DNA of 9,407 bases from Anaerolineales bacterium (GTDB taxonomy: Bacteria; Chloroflexota; Anaerolineae; Anaerolineales; UBA6663). The translations under genes were made by a program, and so were the position numbers. Each line of letters opens with the position of its first letter. The stretch's first letter is position 1. The stretch is from NCBI GenBank assembly GCA_017999235.1, contig JAGOBN010000105.1, positions 1-9,407 on the forward strand. The letters run 5' to 3'. Of this stretch, positions 5,719 to 9,407 are shown piece by piece. The notes beneath the pieces are model-generated. The model ran no database searches. It was given only the letters and a program-made list of their open reading frames with translations, and was not told where the DNA came from.

Positions 5719-6795
5719 ATGGCCGAGAATGAAATCTTAGTTCGAGCGGAAGACCTGGAACCGTTTGTGGACGAGCTTTTCCGGCGCGCCGGCCTGGCGG
5801 CCGATGACGCGGCGTTTAGCGCCCGCTGCCTGGTCGACACAAACCTGTGGGGGATTGATTCGCACGGGGTGCTGCGCCTGCCCGACTACGTCAAGCGCCT
5901 GCGGAAGCGCGCCATCAACCCCCAGCCGCAGTCCAAGCTGCTGCGCGGCAGCCAAGGGCTGGAGGTCATCGACGGCGACGACGGCCCCGGCTTCATCGTC
6001 GGCCGGGACGCCATGCTGCGCGCCATCGAGCTGGCTGAGACCCACAACGTCGGCGTGGTGGGCGCCATCCGCAGCAACCACTTTGGAGCGGCGGCGCTGT
6101 ACGCCCGCCTGGCCGCCGAACGCGGCATGGTCGGCATCGCCATGACCAACGTCATCCCCAACGTGGTGGCGCCCGGCGGCACCAAGCCGATCACGGGCAA
6201 CAACCCCTTCGCCATCGCCATCCCGACCTACGGTGACTTCCCCTTTGTGCTGGACATGTCGCTCTCGGCGGTGGCCGGCGGCAAGCTGCTGCTGGCCAGC
6301 AAGAAGGGCGAGAAGATCCCGCTGGATTGGGCCGTGGACAAAGACGGCCGGCCGACGGATGACCCGGACAAGGCGTTCAAGGGTTTCCTGCTGCCGATGG
6401 GCGGGTTCAAGGGGCTGGGGCTGTCCTATGCGGTGGATATCCTGTGCGGCCTGATCACGGGCGGAGTATACGGGGACCAGATGAAGAGCATGTACGCGCA
6501 CCCGGATGACCCGAGCCTGACCGGGCACCTGATGATCGTGATCAATCTGGCCGCCATCATCAGCCCGGACGATATGAAGACGCGCATGGCCGGCTTCTAC
6601 GCGCGGATCAAGGCCTCGCCGATGCTGGATCCGCAGGGCGAAATGTTCCTGCCCGGCGAGATCGAGTACCGCTCCGCGCAGAAGCGGCGCGCGGCCGGCC
6701 TGCCGATCCCGCCCAAGTTGTACGACGAGTTGAAAGTCCTGGGCGCCGAGCTGGGAGTCAGCCGGCCCTTGACCCCCGTAGCCGCCGCCGCGTAG
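5719..6795 (+). CDS. Ldh_2 family (malate/L-lactate dehydrogenase-like) oxidoreductase
   Basis: A 358-residue protein of normal length for the Ldh_2/MDH2 family, which contains NAD(P)-dependent malate, L-lactate, sulfolactate, ureidoglycolate and 2,3-diketogulonate dehydrogenases and delta-1-piperideine-2-carboxylate reductases. They interconvert 2-hydroxy (or 2-amino/imino) acids and 2-keto acids and do not have a classical Rossmann fold. Family signatures are clear: WGIDSHGVLRLPDY at 44-57 (His49), IRSNHFGAAALY at 118-128 (His121, the expected catalytic His), TGNNPFAIAIP at 159-169, DWAVDKDGRPTDDP at 203-216 and GGFKGLGLSYAVDIL at 228-242. The C-terminus is Ala-rich and no signal peptide is seen. 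It opens the four-gene metabolic set and is followed by the hydrolase after 74 bases. Substrate specificity cannot be read from these motifs. Its neighbours suggest a sugar-derived hydroxy acid, which is an inference. Confidence 0.9.
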   Translation: MAENEILVRAEDLEPFVDELFRRAGLAADDAAFSARCLVDTNLWGIDSHGVLRLPDYVKRLRKRAINPQPQSKLLRGSQGLEVIDGDDGPGFIVGRDAMLRAIELAETHNVGVVGAIRSNHFGAAALYARLAAERGMVGIAMTNVIPNVVAPGGTKPITGNNPFAIAIPTYGDFPFVLDMSLSAVAGGKLLLASKKGEKIPLDWAVDKDGRPTDDPDKAFKGFLLPMGGFKGLGLSYAVDILCGLITGGVYGDQMKSMYAHPDDPSLTGHLMIVINLAAIISPDDMKTRMAGFYARIKASPMLDPQGEMFLPGEIEYRSAQKRRAAGLPIPPKLYDELKVLGAELGVSRPLTPVAAAA

Positions 6796-6816
6796 GGCGG
6801 CTGGCGACATTCACTA

Positions 6817-6842
6817 ATCGACCGCGCCCACGGCGCCTCGAT
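6817..6842 (+). other. Imperfect dyad upstream of the creatininase-family gene
   Basis: ATCGA (6817-6821) pairs with TCGAT (6838-6842), and CGCC (6825-6828) pairs with GGCG (6832-6835), with small unpaired bulges and a 3-base loop. It lies in the 74-base gap before the hydrolase gene. It could be an operator or an RNA hairpin; nothing decides between them, and no T-tract follows. Confidence 0.3.
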
Positions 6843-6854
6843 GATTTATCCAAG

Positions 6855-6860
6855 AAAGGG
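6855..6860 (+). promoter_or_regulatory. Ribosome binding site of the creatininase-family gene
   Basis: The purine-rich AAAGGG ends 9 bases before the ATG at 6870, in a locally A-rich stretch that contrasts with the GC-rich surroundings and supports this start. Confidence 0.6.
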
Positions 6861-6869
6861 ATAACGACA

Positions 6870-7682
6870 ATGCAACAGCGACGGTTTCTGTGGTGGTCTG
6901 AGTTGACGGCCGGCGAAGTGGTGGACTGGGCCAAGAACGTGTGTGACGTGGCGATCCTGCCCATCGGCGCCACCGAGCAGCACGGCCCGCACGCCCCCTG
7001 CGGCGTGGATAACTACAACGCGATCGGCTTGGCGGAGCTGATCGCCAAGAAGTCCGGGGCGATGCTGCTCAACACGCCCATGTACGGCTCGCACCCGTAT
7101 CACCACTGGTACATGCCCGGCAACATCCCGCTGAGCTATGAGACGCACATCGGCCTGCTGTGTGACATCATCCAGGGCGCGGCGGTCTCCGGCTACAACA
7201 AGTTCATCATCCTCTCGGCCCACGGCCAGGTCTCGACCACGCTGGTGGCCGTGCACAAGCTGGGTCTGGCCGGCCACTTCACCGTCTCCCTGCACTGGTA
7301 CGACTTCCTGCGCGACGACAAGCACGCGCTGGTGGACTACATGTGGCACGCCGACGAGGCCGAGACCTCGATGGGCCTGTACCTGTATCCGCAGTACATC
7401 GACATGAGCAAGGCCGCCAAGGGCGGCGGCACGCCGCTGGTGGACCGCAAGTTCATCATCGCCCCCGGCCAAGCGCCGCGCCCGGGCATGATGTACCACT
7501 TTGAAGGCACCTTCGCCCGGCCCGAGTACAAGGAGCTGGACAACGGCATCATCGGCGACGCCACCAAGGCGACGCGCGAAAAAGGCGAGAAGCTGGTCAC
7601 GGGCGTGGTGGACAACGTCTGCGCCCTGATCGAAGACATCATGCAGCGCTGGCCGGTGGGCGTCAAACCGCCGGTGAAATAA
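6870..7682 (+). CDS. Creatininase-family metallohydrolase
   Basis: A 270-residue protein of typical length for the creatininase (creatinine amidohydrolase) family, metal-dependent enzymes that open cyclic amides or related rings. The N-terminal signature LPIGATEQHGPHAPCGVDN (30-48) supplies the expected metal ligands Glu36, His38 and Asp47. A second cluster HADEAETSMG (160-169) carries the conserved Glu near the C-terminal half. The family's usual NGHxxN loop reads SAHGQV here (116-121): the His is kept (His118) but the flanking Asn residues are gone, so it is unlikely to be a true creatininase. Other family branches include MftE of mycofactocin maturation, FAPy deformylase, and the IolN hydrolase that opens a diketo-inositol ring. 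With an SDR, an Ldh_2 enzyme and a sugar-isomerase-like gene adjacent, a carbohydrate or cyclitol ring hydrolase is my favoured reading, by inference only. No export signal is visible. Confidence 0.88.
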   Translation: MQQRRFLWWSELTAGEVVDWAKNVCDVAILPIGATEQHGPHAPCGVDNYNAIGLAELIAKKSGAMLLNTPMYGSHPYHHWYMPGNIPLSYETHIGLLCDIIQGAAVSGYNKFIILSAHGQVSTTLVAVHKLGLAGHFTVSLHWYDFLRDDKHALVDYMWHADEAETSMGLYLYPQYIDMSKAAKGGGTPLVDRKFIIAPGQAPRPGMMYHFEGTFARPEYKELDNGIIGDATKATREKGEKLVTGVVDNVCALIEDIMQRWPVGVKPPVK

Positions 7683-7689
7683 CGTTATT
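7678..7689 (+). other. 12-bp AT-rich palindrome overlapping a stop codon
   Basis: AATAACGTTATT is a perfect palindrome that includes the TAA stop of the hydrolase gene (7680-7682). It is one of the few AT-rich spots in the region, directly before the long GC-rich hairpin. It could be an operator for the next gene; there is no proof. Confidence 0.35.
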
Positions 7690-7693
7690 GGCT

Positions 7694-7748
7694 GCGGCCG
7701 GCCGCGGCGGGGACGTGCTCAAGCGCGCCGCTGCCCGCGGCCGGCCGC
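7694..7748 (+). other. Strong GC-rich hairpin between hydrolase and SDR genes
   Basis: GCGGCCGGCCGCGG (7694-7707) and CCGCGGCCGGCCGC (7735-7748) are perfect 14-bp inverted repeats around a 27-base loop, filling most of the 85-base gap. Each arm contains the palindrome GCGGCCGGCCGC, so it can also fold on itself. The following bases are CCGAGAAAGAAG with no T-tract. A transcript-processing or stability element, a factor-dependent terminator or an operator are all possible. Confidence 0.6.
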
Positions 7749-7767
7749 CCGAGAAAGAAGAACGCGT

Positions 7768-8544
7768 ATGAAGCTCCAAGATAAAGTCGCCATCGTCACC
7801 GGCGCCACCAAGGGCATCGGCGTGGCGGTGGCCCAAGAGTATGCCAAAGAGGGCGCCAAGGTGGTGCTGGCCGGCCGGACGACCGAGCTGGGCGAGAGCG
7901 TGGCGCAGGGGATCCGCGACCAGGGCGGCGAAGCCATCTTCGTCACCTGCGATGTGAGCCAGCGCGCCGACGTCGAGCGGCTGGTGCAGGCGGCCGTGGA
8001 CCGCTTCCAGCACATCGACATCGTGGTCAATAACGCCGGCGTCAACCACAGCGCCAACTTCATGGACACCACCGACGCCGACTGGGACTGGGTGATGGGC
8101 GTGGACCTGAAGGGCACGTTCATGCTCAGCCAGTCGGCGGCGCGCGTGATGATCGCCCAGGGCCGGCCGGGCGTCATCATCAACATCTCGTCGGTCATGG
8201 CCGTGCTGGCCCTGGCGGACCAGGTGCCGTACTGCGCGGCCAAGGGCGCCGTCAACCAGATGACCAAGGCGATGGCCCTGGCGCTGATCGACAAGGGTAT
8301 CCGCGTCAACGCCGTCGGCCCCGGCCCGGTGATGACCGAGCTGATGCAGCGGGTGGTGAACAACGAGGCCAAGCACGGCCAGCTGATGGAGCGCCTGCCC
8401 ATCGGCTACATCGCCTCGTGCGAGGAGATCGCGCGGGTGTGCGTGTTCATGGCCAGCGACGACTCTAGTTACATCATGGGACAGTGTATTTATCCTGACG
8501 GCGGCCGGATGATTCAAGCCTTCCCCCGCAAGATGGAGAAGTGA
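7768..8544 (+). CDS. Short-chain dehydrogenase/reductase (SDR, FabG-like)
   Basis: A 258-residue classical SDR of standard length. The cofactor site TGATKGIG is at 11-18, NNAG at 88-91, and the active site has Ser142, Tyr155 and Lys159 (YCAAK). The C-terminal GPGPVMTELM and the IYPDGG ending are typical of FabG/glucose-1-dehydrogenase-like members. Lys15 in the glycine loop and Arg37 after the second strand (LAGRTTE) suggest NADP(H) rather than NAD(H). The helix-4 Asn of the usual N-S-Y-K tetrad appears as Asp113 (VDLKGTF), a variation also seen in some family members. The start at 7768 follows a purine-rich GAAAGAAG. It likely oxidises or reduces a hydroxyl/keto group of the same substrate handled by its neighbours. 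The next gene starts 9 bases later. Annotation as 3-oxoacyl-ACP reductase would be over-specific, as no fatty-acid gene is nearby. Confidence 0.92.
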   Translation: MKLQDKVAIVTGATKGIGVAVAQEYAKEGAKVVLAGRTTELGESVAQGIRDQGGEAIFVTCDVSQRADVERLVQAAVDRFQHIDIVVNNAGVNHSANFMDTTDADWDWVMGVDLKGTFMLSQSAARVMIAQGRPGVIINISSVMAVLALADQVPYCAAKGAVNQMTKAMALALIDKGIRVNAVGPGPVMTELMQRVVNNEAKHGQLMERLPIGYIASCEEIARVCVFMASDDSSYIMGQCIYPDGGRMIQAFPRKMEK

Positions 8545-8546
8545 GG
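8543..8546 (+). promoter_or_regulatory. Ribosome binding site overlapping the SDR stop codon
   Basis: GAGG overlaps the TGA stop at 8542-8544 and lies 7 bases before the ATG at 8554. It supports this start and suggests that the two genes are translationally coupled. Confidence 0.65.
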
Positions 8547-8553
8547 TAGAGGT

Positions 8554-9407
8554 ATGAGCGCGCCCAAGGTTGGTCTGATCACGTTTGGCGATGAGCGGCC
8601 CCATGAATGGGAGAAGCTCTTCAAGGGGTTGACGGTGCCTCGGCATCAGGCGGCGCTGGAGTATCTGCGCGGCCTGCCCATCGATCTGCGCGCCGCCCCC
8701 GAGGTGGCGCGCTCCAAAGAGGATATCGACGGCCAGGTGGACGCGCTCCTGGCGGCCGGCATCGAGGCCTTCATCGCGCACGTCCCGTGCTGGACGGCGC
8801 CCAACCTGGTGGTGCGCGGCGTCCAGCGCATGGATCGGCCCACGGCCCTGGTCTCCAACCAGCACGCCGGCACGCACGGCACGGTCGGTTTGCTCGGCGC
8901 GGCCGGCGCGCTGGCCCAGATTGGGTTCCCGCACCTGCGCATCCGCGAAGACTTTGAGACCGGGCGCGTGGCGGCCCGGCTGCTGCCCTTCGTGCGCGCC
9001 GCCGGCGCGGTGCGCCGCCTGCGCGGCGAAGTCTTCGGCCTGTTTGGCGGGCGTTCGCTGGGCATCGACACCGGCACCTTCGACCCGATGCAGTGGCGCG
9101 AGCTCTTCGGCGTGGATGTGGAGCACATCGACCAACTGGAGATCATCCGCCGGGCGGAGCTGCTGGCCGAAGCGCCGGCCCAGGAGATGGTGGCCTGGCT
9201 CAGCCAGACCACGGCCCTGGTCGGCTACAACGATCAAGGCCTGACGCCGGCCAAGCTCTCCTTCCAGGCGCGCTGCTACCTAGCCACCAAGCAGATCATC
9301 GAAGAAAAAAAGCTGGACTTTGGCGCGGTCAAGTGCATGCCGGACCTGACCAACCACTACGTCCCGCAGTGCCTGTCGGCGGCGCTGATGCCGGGCCCGT
9401 ATGACGC
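8554..9407 (+). CDS. L-fucose/L-arabinose isomerase-family protein, 5' part
   Basis: The reading frame is open from the ATG at 8554 to the window end, giving 284 complete codons of a gene whose 3' end is missing; full members have about 450-600 residues. It starts as MSAPKVGLITFGDERP, typical of the first strand of the FucI/AraA N-terminal domain. VDALLAAGIEAFIAHVPCWTAP (63-83) matches the loop used for sugar binding in this fold, and LVSNQHAGTHGTVGLLGAAGAL (99-120) continues the core. GEVFGLFGGRSLGIDTGTFDP (158-178) begins the second domain. FGAVKCMPDLTNHYVPQCLSAAL (256-278) resembles the family's K-C-x-P-E-L segment, with Asp263 instead of the Glu I would expect. Family members interconvert aldoses and ketoses with Mn2+, but many homologues near catabolic genes are uncharacterised. 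Most metal ligands lie in the missing part, so activity cannot be judged. It closes the visible catabolic set. Confidence 0.8.
   Translation, partial: MSAPKVGLITFGDERPHEWEKLFKGLTVPRHQAALEYLRGLPIDLRAAPEVARSKEDIDGQVDALLAAGIEAFIAHVPCWTAPNLVVRGVQRMDRPTALVSNQHAGTHGTVGLLGAAGALAQIGFPHLRIREDFETGRVAARLLPFVRAAGAVRRLRGEVFGLFGGRSLGIDTGTFDPMQWRELFGVDVEHIDQLEIIRRAELLAEAPAQEMVAWLSQTTALVGYNDQGLTPAKLSFQARCYLATKQIIEEKKLDFGAVKCMPDLTNHYVPQCLSAALMPGPYD

Noticed and set aside
6870..8544. Mycofactocin biosynthesis locus (creatininase-family MftE plus SDR)
   Set aside because: No precursor peptide, radical SAM MftC, MftB chaperone or glycosyltransferase is in the window, and the hydrolase lacks the usual NGHGGN loop.
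7663..9237. Minus-strand open frame of about 524 codons opposite the SDR and isomerase-family genes
   Set aside because: Same reason: the plus-strand frames show TGATKGIG, NNAG, YCAAK and FucI-like segments, and the minus frame shows nothing recognisable.

Overview
The window is a GC-rich, almost fully coding bacterial segment (roughly two thirds G+C by eye). Nine genes all lie on the + strand, separated by gaps of only 7 to 85 bases. The first and last genes run off the window. I see no rRNA, tRNA, CRISPR array, insertion sequence or phage gene. The gene families (multi-copy SnoaL/NTF2-like 'ester cyclase' proteins, universal stress domains, Ldh_2 dehydrogenase, creatininase-family hydrolase) and codon use fit an environmental bacterium such as a Chloroflexota (Anaerolineae-like) lineage. 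That taxonomic guess is weak.

Region 1 (1-3896) is a tandem array of at least four related genes. Each complete protein (403, 380 and 398 aa) has two consecutive SnoaL/NTF2-like domains joined by a conserved Gly/Pro-rich linker. The first gene is present only as the end of its second domain. Copies 2 and 4 share a 497-bp block covering the second domain that differs at only two positions, while their first domains are clearly more diverged. This points to recent gene conversion or a recombinational exchange. All seven visible domains carry Asn where, from my memory of the family, SnoaL-type cyclases have a catalytic Asp.

Region 2 (3920-5674) encodes an unusual fusion: an N-terminal ParB/sulfiredoxin-fold-like domain with a DGNHR box, then two universal stress protein domains. 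Only the last one keeps a complete G-2x-G-9x-G-S/T nucleotide-binding motif.

Region 3 (5719-9407) looks like a catabolic gene set: an Ldh_2-type malate/lactate-like dehydrogenase, a creatininase-family metallohydrolase, a short-chain dehydrogenase, and the first 284 codons of an L-fucose/L-arabinose isomerase-family protein. Two oxidoreductases, a hydrolase of cyclic amides or ketones and a sugar-isomerase-fold enzyme would fit breakdown of a sugar, sugar acid or cyclic polyol. The IolN-type inositol route is a known precedent for a creatininase-like hydrolase in such a pathway. The NTF2-like array may supply further steps (isomerisation, hydration or binding) or subunits of a complex. The substrate cannot be read from the sequence, and joint transcription is inferred only from spacing and orientation.

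The gaps hold ribosome binding sites and a few dyad symmetries (3906-3917, 5675-5699, 6817-6842, 7678-7689, 7694-7748). None has the T-tract of an ordinary intrinsic terminator, and I could not recognise a promoter with confidence.
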